Part shown: positions 1 to 9,985 of the stretch, piece after piece
How the letters are laid out: every line of letters begins with the position of its first letter
How positions within the stretch are numbered: the stretch's first letter is position 1
Assembly: GCF_921293095.1 (NCBI RefSeq)
Contig: NC_060259.1
Span: 434,001-498,000 of the forward strand
DNA length: 64,000 nucleotides
DNA from: Ischnura elegans
Taxonomy: Eukaryota; Arthropoda; Insecta; Odonata; Coenagrionidae
Direction: 5' to 3'
Notes under the pieces: generated by a model
The model's database searches: none
Told to the model about the DNA's origin: nothing
The model's input: the letters and a program-made list of their open reading frames with translations, nothing else
Program-made: the position numbers and the translations under genes

Positions 1-1
1 A

Positions 2-149
2 CAATTCCGAGTAAACTGCTATCAAAACAGTAGTATTTGAAGAAATTGAGGATGGGTCTGGTGAATTTCAAGTGCTGACAAATCAGAAATTATTTTCCTT
101 CCCCAAAATCAGACGAACATGCACCGTGGATGACAGCTGTATTAAATGA
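2..149. repeat. Dispersed repeat, copy 1 (partner at 34831-34977)
   Basis: This ~148-bp stretch is nearly the same, in the same orientation, as 34831-34977. Both hold the same run from the GAGTAAACTGC block through TGAGGATGGGTCTGG to CACCGTGG and the final TGTATTAAAT. There are only scattered substitutions and short indels. Similarity stops at about 149, so this is one end of a dispersed repeat or the trace of a segmental copy. No coding frame is apparent and the family is not recognised. Confidence 0.75.
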
Positions 150-1817
150 TATCTTTGAAGGAGGTATTAAAAAAAGAAAACTATTGCCATTTTCCAACTT
201 ATATAATGTACACACCCATTAAATGTTACATTTTCAGATTTCCAGAATGACTTAACAATGTTATTCAAACTGATTACTTATACAATTCATACAAAGTAAC
301 CAAATTAACAATAAATCTTAGGCAGACATGATGTAACATTCCATTATAATGTATTCAGATTAACAAGAGAACTATGAATACACGATGAGGCTGCCACACA
401 CCCAGGATTATTTCCAATTTCTGTATGTTCATACACCCTCAATTACATTGGCTACTGGATTAGCTGAACCTGCAATGAAAAATATGTAAAAACAATTAAG
501 CTGTATTACACCTAAATAGGATATATTTGACAATTTCTATGGACAGAGTCTGTGTGATATATCAAATTCTTAGTATCACCAATAAGGTAAACCTCTGGAT
601 GTTTATGAAAAATGCTATCACTTAAGTTTCTATTTCATCAGTAGAACAATGAATGATCAATTACAATTTGCATACAACTTTCTGCAAAATAATTCTTATG
701 TCGAGAGGGTGATCTTCCTACTAGCACTGTCTTTCTGCTGGACTTCCCCCCCCCCCTCCTCTGCTAAGGAGCTGAAATGCAGTAATTCAAGAATTCCGTT
801 AAAAACTTAAAGGTCCACTGGGAAACTATAAAACAGAACAATATGAAATCACCATTCCACAACACTATCACTCCTTGACAAATACATTTCATCATTTACC
901 AAAATATCTGCATTTATAATTTCATTAAATAACTACAATAATAATAAAATATTCCATTGTTTAATGACCACTATAGTATGCTTTCTGACTATTCAAGCTA
1001 ACTCACGTCTTAAAATTAACCACTTACCAAACAGCAGGATTGGTGTTTGAATTTCATACAAAATAGGCATTTCCAATCATGTCCTCCATATTAATGCTTC
1101 TCACCATTAGGAAAAGGAAACCTAACATACATACAAAGTACTTTCATGGAATGTTTTGTAGATGCACTTCCATCACTCATCAAACAATCTTAACTTTCAA
1201 GGTAGCATAAAACAGTAACATTTCTGGAAAACAAAGAAAATTTAGAGTCATTTAATATAGGCAGTGAATTTATGCTGGTAAAAAACCTAACCTATTGGAA
1301 AAAAACATTTTCACCATGAATAGGATATTTCGAACAAATATTGCAATTCAGCAAAGACCTCAAGTCAATCTTAATCACTCATTCATCATCATCATTAGCC
1401 ACCAATGCTAAGATTGGTTTAACACAGCTCTCCATTCCTCTCTCCTGTCCGCTAACCTTTTCACAGCAATGGATTTCTTCTCTTTCACATCCCTTATAAC
1501 CTGTCACATTTCCCTCATTAATTCGGGACCTTCCTCTGCCCTTCTTCCCTCCCATCTGACCTTCCTTTTTGCAGAAAGCCTTCTTTCAATGAGCTAATCT
1601 ACTGACTATTTACATCCTGCATTGTCCATCCTTGATAATTGGGTTTCCCAGGTAAGGAAACTCTTTCACCCATTCTAGCTTATGCTTTTATGGGTTAATG
1701 TTCGTCTTAGTCTCCTCTGCTCCACTGCATACTAGCTTCTTAGTCTTGTTTTTATTGATCTTCAGGTGATATCTGGCTATTATCCTTTACATATTTTTCA
1801 ATACGATGACAAATCAT
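150..1817. other. AT-rich intergenic or intronic stretch without recognised genes
   Basis: I see no coding frame of substance here. There is a C-rich run near 746-758 and a pyrimidine-rich stretch at about 1430-1560. If the THAP-exon gene at 6.6 kb runs leftward, this stretch would be its intron or a later part of the gene, but no exon is recognised. Confidence 0.4.
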
Positions 1818-2943
1818 TCATATATCTGACACAAGACCGTTATGGAACACATGATAAATGTTCCTCACGTACAATATCCAACACAGCATTACAAGCAGCA
1901 GGATGACTTCCAGCCATTTATGAAAAGGCAGTAAATTTTGAAGAAGAATATCAGCTGAAAAATGGCTGAGAATATTATCAAAACAAATGGAAAACTTACC
2001 AATAGGAAGTGACACTCCCATTTCTTAAGAAGTGATCTCAAATCCAGAATACAGTTTATATCTAATGTTCCACATCAGCGTGGAACGTGCCATAACCATT
2101 CCTCAGGTAAAAAATCCAACATAGCATTACACCAAGTAGAATGGACTCAAAAACATTCCTGAAAAGTAAGTAACTCTTGAACAGTACTCTAACAATGGCT
2201 GTGAATATTATCTAAACAAAATGAAACACTTACCACCAGAAAGAGATGCCATCAATTTTTTAGACGTGATTTCAAATCCAGACTACAGTTCAAGTACAGC
2301 ATAATGTCATTCCCCCACTTAGTGACCCCCATCATTTCATATTTCATACTCAACATCCAAGCGGAATATGTCATACATATTCTCGTAAACATAGAAATTT
2401 TTAAGGAACTTAATTTAACACAGCATCACTCCAAGCACGTTGAAGACGATCACATTTCTGAAAAGTATGTAACTTTTAAACTGGAACTCGGAATTTCTGT
2501 GAATATTATCAAATCAAATGGAAAACTTACCAATAGGAAGTGACACCCCCATTTCTTAAGAAGTGATCTCAAATCCAGAATAGAGTTTATATCTCATGTT
2601 TCACATCGGTGTGGAGCGTGCCATAAACATTCCTCAGGTAAAAAATCCAACATAGCATTACACCAAGTAGAATGGACTCCAAAAACATTCCTGAAAAGTA
2701 AGTAACTCTTGAACACAACACGAAAAATGGCTGTGAATATTATGTAAATAAAAATTACCTTACCGATAGGAAAAGAATGCCATCAATTAAAAAGAAGTCG
2801 TTTCGAATCCAGAATACAGTTCATTTTAGACTTCATGTAGATATCATTAGGTCAGCCTCCAGTTACAGACACCCTTCAAGGAGATGAAAGCCAGGTAATT
2901 ATGATTCAGCTTAGTCATGGAACATGCAGCACATATCCCTGTG
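1818..2943 (-). repeat. Tandem array of exon/intron-like cassettes, left part
   Basis: Read on the minus strand, the array repeats one plan. A short block ends in a splice donor GTAAG(T/G). A ~73-nt spacer holds a TAATATT block and ends in TTTTCAG. A second block then starts with (G/A)AATG and is followed by a conserved TGCTRTGTTGG-type segment. Donor/acceptor pairs, given as first and last intron base, are 2233/2159 (75 nt), 2530/2458 (73 nt) and 2763/2691 (73 nt). A fourth pair, 1999/1920 (80 nt), has lost its AG. The blocks between introns alternate between about 160 and 224 nt, giving a ~530-bp dimeric period (1999 to 2530, 2233 to 2763). All three frames of the 160-nt block contain stops, so this is not a chain of ordinary coding exons. 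Block ends read G-(I/V)-S-(L/F), like the end of the THAP exon at 6626-6696. Degenerate copies of a THAP exon1-intron1-exon2 junction are possible, but that is inference. Confidence 0.6.
2727..2943. repeat. 217-bp direct repeat (partner 5164-5380)
   Basis: Positions 2727-2943 and 5164-5380 read the same throughout as far as I can see by eye, and the lengths are equal. They are two tandem units of the cassette array, formerly adjacent at ~311-bp spacing and now separated by the element at 2944-5067. Their identity points to recent duplication or gene conversion. Confidence 0.8.
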
Positions 2944-4263
2944 CCCTATTGGAAATTTCTTATAAGAAAATTTCTTATCAGAAATTGGACATATTTCTTA
3001 TAAGAAAATTTCTTATAAGAATTTTTCTATAAGAAAATTTCTTATCAGAAATTGGGCATATTTCTCATAAGAAAATTTCTTATAAGAATTTTTCTTATAA
3101 GAAAATTTCTTCTAACTATCAGTTACAAAATGTTATTTATAACAAATTTTCTGATGGAAATATTTATTATAAATATCATATCAACATGCTTAAAACACTT
3201 GCGCAAACTTCTATAAAAAGCTACATAAGATTTACATCCCTACTGAGAGTATAAAGTTAGCATTATACCTAATTCAATCCAAATGTAGACGCCTATATCT
3301 TATACAGCAAAACCTAATGATTTTCCATGAACCAAATGTAGATGTCTATCATCAGTGTCCATCAAAAAGGACATTGAAGCTCTGTAAAGTTCACCTGGCT
3401 GGCCAGAAAAGGCGAGATACCATAGAGGTCTTTCAGGGCATGGGTTCTGTATAGGGTTAATGTCCCCACATGCTAAAAGAAACTAAAATCAATGAAACCA
3501 ACGATAGCCTAGAATGATATACTGATAATTGAATACAACTTTGGCAATCATTACGCAATGAAAGATACAGGAATTGCAATATGGAATATGATTTAACCTG
3601 GAAAATTGAAGAAGCAAATGAAATAAAATTCAAGTTCCACTGGGGATAGGTACTTCAAGAAATTATATGGGAAGGAAGAGTAAAATTTGATAAATAAAAT
3701 TCATATGAGCAATGTTTATTTAAGATACCAGAGAGAATGAGACCTCTACATGCAGATTTGGATAGATAAGGAAAGAAATAAGCAAAGCAAAATGGAATTT
3801 GATGCCATTTTGGAGAAAAGGATACGTAGAATATGGCTAACAATAAGTGCAAGATTTAGGGAAATTAATAGGAATCACAGAAACACTGATTGATAATAAT
3901 AGTTGATGTATTTTCCATAAAATAATAACTGTGAAGATGTTGGCATACTCATACAAATTCATTCTCATTCTCTTCAGAGACGACTAAATCACTCTCTTTG
4001 TCCATTAAAACACTGTTTTCATTAAAACTTCCCCTTATGTTAGATATGCCACAATCTGAAAAATATACATGTCTATCTAAATTAATGATGAAAAGTTTAA
4101 AATTCAACGAAACTGTCTGTTTAAGGTAACATAATTTTAGGAATCCCAGTTTTGTAACACTTACCGAATGAGGTCAATGCCTTATTTTGGTTAGAAGCAC
4201 ACGACTTATTTTATTAAACTGCTATCACAAAGACATAGTGAATGATTAACATATAAAAGCAAT

Positions 4264-4312
4264 CCCTAGCAACCTAACAACCAAACAAGTTTTGGTTGTT
4301 AGGTTGCTAGGG
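4264..4312. repeat. Near-perfect hairpin inside the TIR element
   Basis: The arms CCCTAGCAACCTAACAACC and GGTTGTTAGGTTGCTAGGG are exact inverse complements around a short A/T-rich loop. About 21-22 bp can pair. It sits well inside the 2944-5067 element, away from its termini. Confidence 0.85.
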
Positions 4313-4762
4313 AACCATGTGAACAGTATCCTGCAACGTATGCAATCGTAGTATACATCGTGGTTATTCATGGCCTCATATTCGAAGACCGTGTTCATGG
4401 CTCATATCGAACTTCCATCGGTCAAGTAATCTATAGACTCGAAACAGAGAGATCTTATAAGTCTACAATTTTTCATGTGCCCTCAGCTATACCTAACAAT
4501 TAGCATTAAAGAAGCCTCCGCTTCTAGGAACCATTTATGTCAAATACCATGGTGAAAAAAAACAGGAAATTAGCAGAACATTACTTAAAAAAGAGTTATA
4601 CATAATTTCCAAAATTATCTTATGTAGAATTCCTTAAATAATTATCAATTGCCGACATAAGTTATGGTGACACGCCTGCTGGATGAAAACCTAAAAGGTA
4701 TGCGACCCGCGCAGCATTATTGTAGAATTCTATAAGAAATGCAGATTTCTTATAAGAATTTT

Positions 4763-5047
4763 TGTAAGACTTATAGAATCCTATAAGAATTTCTATAAGA
4801 CTTATAGAATCCTATAAGAAATCTGTAAGACTTATAGAATCCTATAAGAATTTCTATAAGACTTATAGAATCTTAAAAGAAATCTGTAAGACTTATAGAA
4901 TCCTATAAGAATTTCTATAAGACTTATAGAATCCTATAAGAAATATGTAAGACTTATAGAATCCTATAAGAATTTCTATAAGACTTATAGAATCCTATAA
5001 GAAATATGTAAGACTTATAGAATCCTATAAGAATTTCTGTAAGACTT
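4763..5047. repeat. Subterminal tandem repeat of ~60 bp
   Basis: The phrase GACTTATAGAATCCTATAAG recurs about every 30 bp, alternating between AATTTCTATAA and AAATCTGTAA or AAATATGTAA continuations. This gives a ~60-bp higher-order period for about five units. It is the right subterminal region of the element at 2944-5067. Confidence 0.85.
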
Positions 5048-5067
5048 ATAAGAAATTTTCAATAGGG

Positions 5068-5640
5068 TGGTTCAACATCCAATGCAGCAACACATGTTTA
5101 ACCAGCTGAATGAATGAAGAAAACACTCTGAAAAGAAATTACCTCTTAAAAAGGAATCCGAGCATGGCTGTGAATATTATGTAAATAAAAATTACCTTAC
5201 CGATAGGAAAAGAATGCCATCAATTAAAAAGAAGTCGTTTCGAATCCAGAATACAGTTCATTTTAGACTTCATGTAGATATCATTAGGTCAGCCTCCAGT
5301 TACAGACACCCTTCAAGGAGATGAAAGCCAGGTAATTATGATTCAGCTTAGTCATGGAACATGCAGCACATATCCCTGTGGTTAAACATCCAATGCAGCA
5401 ACACATGTTTAACCAGCTGAATGTGTGCAGGAAACACTCTGAAAAGAAATTACCTCTTAAAAAGGAATCCGAGCATGGCTGATAATATTATCTAAACAGA
5501 AATAAACTTACCGATAGGAAAAGAATACCATCAATTAAAAAGAAGTCGTTTCAAATCCATAATACAGTTCATTTTAGACTTCATGTTAATATCATTTGGT
5601 CAGCCTCTAGTCAAAGTTGTTACCACAAAAACAAATATAA
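5068..5640 (-). repeat. Tandem array of exon/intron-like cassettes, right part
   Basis: The array continues beyond the inserted element. Intron-like spacers on the minus strand run 5200/5128 and 5511/5439, both 73 nt. Both have GTAAG donors and a pyrimidine-rich TTTCTTTTCAG acceptor. Here the block after the acceptor starts AGTGTTT and can be read, in the phase set by the donor, as a short peptide containing IQLVKHVLLHWM before a stop. The ATG nearest the donor is only about 20 nt upstream. These could be decayed coding exons, non-coding exons, or a satellite that captured splice signals. Confidence 0.55.
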
Positions 5641-6625
5641 ACAACACCTACGAGCAAAAAAAGATGAACAAGAGCTAAATGAAAAATGATATTAACCAAA
5701 CATTGCAGTAACTAGCAGCAAAAACTAATTACAACATGTGGCCTCCACTTTCTAACAGATATGGGGACATGAATGGGCTATGGAACAAGACAAAACACAT
5801 TCAGGGCATGTTAAGTGGTCAAGATTCAATAATACTGTCAAATGATGCTTTCACAACGATGTTTTTAAGACTGAGCATTTTATTTCTCAATGAGATCAAT
5901 TAAGGTGTATATAAACCTATCAACAGAGGAAGAATTTCATGCTCTTTTGCTGCTGAGTAAGTGATGCTACTGGTCATCGCTAATGATCATAATAACTTTT
6001 CGGTCGATAATTGTAATATTGCCTGGCATTCCTATCAAAACATGAGACGCAATTGTAAGGCCAGTATAATAACTTATTAATTTTGCATTTTAGATCTTAT
6101 TTCCACAATTTGTGGAAACCAAAATAAATTTGCCAATGCTTGGTTGAGAACCACCTGAACATATGTTATGTTTTTAACAGACGTCGAATTTTGGTGCCTT
6201 AGAGTGCCATGCGTATCTCCGCTCTAAATAGACCTAATATCTGAACACTAAGTGTTCAATTATGCACAGTATTCACTCACATCTCACAACTTGCACAGCG
6301 AATTGGTACCTTTTTTACCATTATGTCAATACACCAAAATGTTCACCAGCGAAGGTAGGCAGAGATGAAAAGAGTTCCAAAAACGAACTGATATTTTTTT
6401 AAATTTCTTACTTCATTATGATAAGCATTATCGCTCATGACAAAATCCAACATAGAATAATATAATTTTAGCACTGATAAGTATTAAGTAGCAATTAACC
6501 TGTAAACTGCCGCACTGGAGTCCACCTGCTGCACGTGGCACATACATAGACAATTAACAAGGTTCACCATGCACTTCAAGCAAATGCTACAGATATTAAT
6601 AATAATTGACTATTTTGCAACTTAC
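5641..6625. other. Presumed intron 1 of the THAP-exon gene
   Basis: If the donor at 6625 is used, this AT-rich DNA is the start of its first intron on the minus strand. I looked for a second THAP exon, expecting FP, then a tryptophan and a C-x2-H pair, and found none that convinced me. No other feature is apparent. Confidence 0.35.
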
Positions 6626-6696
6626 CGGTGGAATGTAATTCCTGGTATCCTTTTATCGGGGCAATTACTGCACCCGTAAGCCGCGCAGCAAACCAT
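6626..6696 (-). CDS. THAP-domain protein, first coding exon (partial)
   Basis: On the minus strand an ATG at 6696 opens a 71-nt exon ending at a strong donor, CACCG|GTAAGT. The peptide begins MVCCAAYGCSN, then CPDKRIPGITFHR. THAP domains are C2CH zinc-finger DNA-binding domains that begin this way: a start methionine, a C-x4-C pair (here CAAYGC), an asparagine, then a G-(I/V)-(S/T)-F-(H/F)-(R/K) segment. An intron commonly follows near FHR in animal THAP genes. The rest of the domain, including the C-x2-H pair, must lie in a later exon that I cannot find between here and the left edge of the window. It could be a host transcription factor, a P-element-derived gene or a transposon relic. The exon itself is undamaged. 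It faces a possible exon on the plus strand 200 bp away. Confidence 0.65.
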
Positions 6697-6895
6697 CTGC
6701 GAAGGTTGAATAAAAATGTCGTTTTCAAGGTTAAATACTCACTTTTTAACGGAGAAAATAATATATCAGTATTAAGATGAATTCTAGAATATCAGCATAC
6801 GTTCAGAATGCTTCAGCAGCATCGGATTACTGAAAATTAGGTGATTTTCTTAACACGTACCTTTATGAGAAAACGAGCGAGCGGGGTAAAGGAAT
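6697..6895. promoter_or_regulatory. Candidate divergent promoter
   Basis: About 200 bp separate the minus-strand THAP start codon and a plus-strand ATG in ATATGGCGGACG context. CpG and GC content rise locally around 6870-6960. The bidirectional arrangement is inferred from the two start codons only. No TATA box or other core element stands out. Confidence 0.3.
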
Positions 6896-6921
6896 ATGGC
6901 GGACGAACAAAAGCGCATCGG
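6896..6921 (+). CDS. Possible first coding exon of a divergent gene
   Basis: ATGGCGGACGAACAAAAGCG runs on to a donor-like CATCGG|GTAAAC and encodes MADEQKRIG before the splice. ATGGCGGA is a common start context in animal genes, and the donor is acceptable. It is very short and no downstream exon is recognised, so this is only a suggestion. Unspliced, the frame meets a stop at once. Confidence 0.25.
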
Positions 6922-6980
6922 GTAAACAGGTTTCTGCTGGCTTCACTTTTTTCACCTAACGCCCTCTCCAGATGCTCTAT

Positions 6981-7012
6981 GGTGACAACCGATGTAACCC
7001 GGGTTGTCTGAC
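6981..7012 (+). other. Deleted copy of the hammerhead-type repeat (tentative)
   Basis: GGTGACAACCGATGTAACC followed by CGGGTTGTC matches the flanks of the hammerhead-like motif at 8708-8754. About 12 nt, covering half of helix II and the GAAAC core, are missing. The match is short and may be chance. Confidence 0.25.
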
Positions 7013-7169
7013 GCATCGTGGTGGAAACGCTAGTTCAGTGACTGCGGCAATTCATATGATGGCTTGCGCTTCTCTAACTAGTCCAGGAACTTTATTCCGT
7101 TCTCTGTGTAGATTTCAGTAGATGGTAGAATTCAGACATTAATATGATACAAATATGCAATTCTCTGAC

Positions 7170-7245
7170 TAGTTGACTTTCAGTGTCCCAGAACCTCCCA
7201 CTGGACGCCTATTGAGGCATCTTGTAGATATAGATTTGTTATTTC
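7170..7245 (+). mobile_element. LINE 3'-end fragment
   Basis: The phrase ACGCCTATTGAGGCA followed by a TGTAGATATAGAT tail matches the 3' end of the LINE copy near 52310-52350, which has the same ACGCCTATTGAGGCA and a TGTAGATGTAGATG tail. Only the untranslated tail is left. Confidence 0.5.
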
Positions 7246-7527
7246 TAGTTTTGATAATAACGTCGAAATTTCCTGCAGTTAAACTTGGATTCAGCCACTT
7301 CAACTACACTGTCACCTTAGGCACCCTGTTTATTTCTCAAAGATTTTGACATTTCAGTCCATTCCAGCAATAATTCAATGAAAAATACCTTTCCGTTACG
7401 CGGGTTTACTTCGCATTACTCAGAATGCTGGGCGAATTACCCATCATCATCCAGACCAAAGCGAGGCCGCGAGATGGCTTAGAGGGAGTTACGAGGAGGT
7501 GTAGGAAGCATCAACAGTCCATTCGCG

Positions 7528-8232
7528 ATGCGTGCTGCCACCCGCACGGCAGCGGGGCGAGACAAGCGCACGACCCCGCTGCTCCGAAGGGACCTGAATC
7601 GGGAGGCGGCAGATAAATCAGGGGAGGGCGGGAAATGCAGACTGCGGCGTGGTGTTGAAGGTGCAATAATAGATAACATCCTCAATAATGTGCGGAAGAA
7701 ACAGGCCTTATCAATGGTGTCCTCGCTCTCCCTTATCAACACTCCAAAAAATTGGTGCAGGATTCCCTTCATAGGAAATATTTCTCATTCTGTTACCTCC
7801 TGCTTCCCGAAAGAAAAATACAGAATTGCATATAACACCCCCTCAACTCTCAAAACATTGTTACCCAACTGCAAAGATCGTTTCCCACCAGAGAAAAAAA
7901 GTGGAATTTACTGCCTATAGTGGGACGAATGTGGTATGAAATACATCAGCAGATCGGAGAAAAGTGTTAAGATCAGAGTAAGTGAGCATCACAACTGTTT
8001 CAAGAAGAAAAAAGAGCAATCCAACTTCGCCAATCATTTACTAGATGGCAAACACAAAAGTGATTTCAAGCCGGACATCCTCCACTCAGAAGAAAACAGG
8101 AGGAGACTCGATGCCCTGGAAACGTTGGAGACAATGCAACATTTAAAGGACAACACCCCCCTTGCCGACGAACAAGTGCTCCCCTCCCACTCCTGTTCCT
8201 TTTCCATCCCCATCAGTGAACTCCTACAGTGA
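7528..8232 (+). pseudogene. Penelope-like element relic: C-terminal linker and GIY-YIG domain
   Basis: One frame runs from 7528 to 8232 and is broken by a TAG at 7918. The part before the stop has the linker typical of PLE proteins upstream of the endonuclease (IAYNTPSTLKTLLPN, then CKDRFPPEKKSGIYCL). After the stop come WDECGMKYISRSEKSVKIR and SEHHNCFKKKKEQSNFANHL. This is the GIY-YIG nuclease plan: a GIY core, a Cys pair, a YIG-like element changed to YIS, the conserved R and the EH helix. The reverse-transcriptase half is missing, so the copy is 5'-truncated. The GC-rich region at 7425-7660 may be the old junction. It is unrelated in detail to the minus-strand PLE at 18-20 kb, which implies at least two PLE families. 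Confidence 0.7.
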
Positions 8233-8795
8233 CAACCTTTAAATTTTCAAGTGCCTATCCACCTGTGTGCCGTTAAAAATTTTCAAGAACGAATACTACG
8301 CAGTGCTTCTACCAAAATTCCCCCAGTGACCCATGTCCTTCCAGGAAGTCATTAACCCATACCAGCACCATCCGCAGCCGGACTCAACGACGTATCATAG
8401 ACTATTATGGTTTTGAAAAACCCAATGTACCCCGCTAATTCTCTTTTTCTTCCCCAACACCGCTACCTTCCTTAGCTCTCGTCTCCTCACCCACTTTAAC
8501 CCCGCTCTCCCCTCGCCGCTCAGATACCTATCCTCACAGGAAAAACCCTTGTCCCAAATCAAGGCTGCCCCTTCCCCAATTCCCCCTCCCCCCCATACCG
8601 TGCTTTACCCTCACCCCCGCCCTCTCAACCAGCCCTTTTCCTTTCTGATAAATGTCCTCACTGACATATTTGTGTACTTTGTGTATAAATATAAGTTGCA
8701 TGCAATACCAGTCACCTCACGATGTAACCAAGTTACGAAACCCGGGTCTTGCCCATAATTAAATAACAGCGAACCTTACAAAGTTTTTATTTCTT
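8233..8795 (+). mobile_element. 3' non-coding tail of the PLE relic
   Basis: C/T-rich DNA (8450-8630) follows the coding relic and ends with the hammerhead-like motif at 8708-8754. Sequence from about 8707 to 8795 is shared, inverted, with 47295-47375, including the block after the motif (GCCCATAATTAA, then GAACCT and AGTTTT). The shared end marks this as the tail of a repeated element. Confidence 0.55.
8708..8754 (+). ncRNA. Hammerhead ribozyme-like motif
   Basis: Reading 5' to 3': a CUCACGA core (the usual form is CUGANGA, so one core base is changed); a U; a helix II of GUAAC/GUUAC with a CAA loop; GAAA; a tiny palindromic helix III, ACCC/GGGU; then C as the presumed cleavage base. Flanking bases can form a weak helix I. 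Minimal type I hammerheads of this shape are known from Penelope-like retroelements. The changed G in the core suggests this copy is inactive. Confidence 0.55.
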
Positions 8796-9853
8796 TATTT
8801 CATTAATGCTATCATGGTTTCCGATAGATTGTGCCATCGAATGACCATGAATTCGTCACCTAGATAAATAGAATTGGTGAAAATATTGCATTCATACTTC
8901 CCATAGCATTCTACGTTCTGTCTTAATCCTGGCATAAGATTCAAATGAATGAAAAACAAAAATGGCACAAAAATGATTTGTTCTGCTGTATTAAAAAACG
9001 ATGCCAGATAAGACAGTATAAAGATGAAGTAATCAATACACATTAGCATTATTACCACGAGTATAAATATTCTATAAAAATACTAAATCTTTGTTCGCAA
9101 ATAACCTAATTGACGAAATGAGTGATGAAGATAGGGTCTTGGTGTTTGTCGGGATGTGAAAAGAGCAATTTTCCAGACCGATCATTAACAAATAAGGGAA
9201 AGGGAGGTGTACGCCAACTCATGCCACCCTGGCTGGAAAATATGCAAGTACTAGAAAGTCATCGATACGCCAGAAAAGCACTTCACATAAAATTAATATG
9301 TATTGGAAGCTAACTTTCCAAGAAAAATATATGTAAACCCCAATTCGCCTAATAGCAGTAAATCCAACTGAGTAAAGATATCAGTCAAAGAAAAAACCTT
9401 TCTTTTTCTCCAAGCAATTCTCTGACTTGACAAAGGAAACATCTAATTACGAAACACGAACAAAAATCCTTCAAGTAAAATATAAAACACCAATAGCTAT
9501 TGCTAGCTATTTTATGTGGACAGTCGGGACTTTAGGAGTCAAAGAGCATCGGTTGAGCTGCGAAAGAGAAGGGCGTGAAGGGGAAGATAGGGTCGGTAGG
9601 GGTGAATGAATAAGTTTTTTAAGCATAGCTCGTAATGGTCAGCAGCTGGAAAGACGAAGTGACGATGTGAGATACCATGATCAGTAGTTGAGTTCTGTAT
9701 TTAAGTGTGGAAATTGCCATTTGTAGTTTTTACCTTGGATATATCGAATGTCCACCAAGTCAACCCTGAAACGGTTTTATGCGGTTTTAAATACGTAATC
9801 AGCGCCCAGGGGCCACGCTATATAACTCGGCGGAAAATTAAGCTTCTCCACTT
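8796..9853. other. No recognised gene
   Basis: AT-rich DNA with only short chance frames. Nothing in it could be assigned to a family. Confidence 0.4.
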
Positions 9854-9896
9854 CGACCTGAAGACGGGAGCAGGATGGCTCTCGAAACCGTCGTCA
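9854..9896 (+). ncRNA. Hammerhead ribozyme-like motif
   Basis: CUGAAGA core (9858-9864), one C, helix II GGGAGC/GCUCUC (6 bp with one G·U) with an AGGAUG loop, GAAA at 9884, a very short helix III and a GUC cleavage triplet at 9890-9892. GAC (9855-9857) can pair with GUC (9893-9895) as helix I. It has the same plan as the motifs at 11841 and 18042. Confidence 0.55.
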
Positions 9897-9985
9897 CCCA
9901 ATACCGACGAACGCGGCTGGAGCGCCCGGAAACCCATACGCACCATGATCATCGCCGCGGAAACCTACGCTATTGTACCAGGATT
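9897..9985 (+). repeat. Conserved tail following the hammerhead motif
   Basis: CGGCTGGAGCGCCCGGAAACC and the following CCATACGCACCATGATCATC and GCCGCGGAAACC resemble the segment after the 11841 motif (CGGCTGATTTCCCGAGAAG, then TTCATCAACA and CGCCGGGAAAG). A similar CACCGCGGAAACCTACG phrase occurs near 24860. This points to a dispersed element end that carries the ribozyme motif. Confidence 0.45.

Larger units (their letters stand above)
2944..5067. mobile_element. Non-autonomous DNA transposon (2124 bp) with inverted termini and subterminal repeats
   Basis: The left end starts CCCTATTGGAAATTTCTTAT and the right end is its inverse (CTTATAAGAAATTTTC then AATAGGG). Both ends carry many short CTTATAAGAAA-type subterminal repeats, at 2950-3115 and 4730-5057. 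The related unit at 5371-5390 shows the empty site, CCCTGTGGTTAAACATCC. The filled site has CCCTGTG before and TGGTTCAACATCC after, which fits a 2-bp TG duplication. No transposase-length frame lies inside; the longest frames are about 65 residues. The superfamily is not assigned, since CCCT ends with a 2-bp duplication fit no family I can name with confidence. Confidence 0.7.

Noticed and set aside
1818..2021. 67-codon minus-strand frame
   Set aside because: It is the unspliced reading of one cassette whose acceptor AG has been lost, so it belongs to the array rather than being a separate gene.
2950..3115. Regular CTTATAAGAAA repeats considered as a CRISPR-like array
   Set aside because: The repeats are subterminal repeats of an inverted-repeat transposon. 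There are no unique spacers of fixed length and the genome is eukaryotic.
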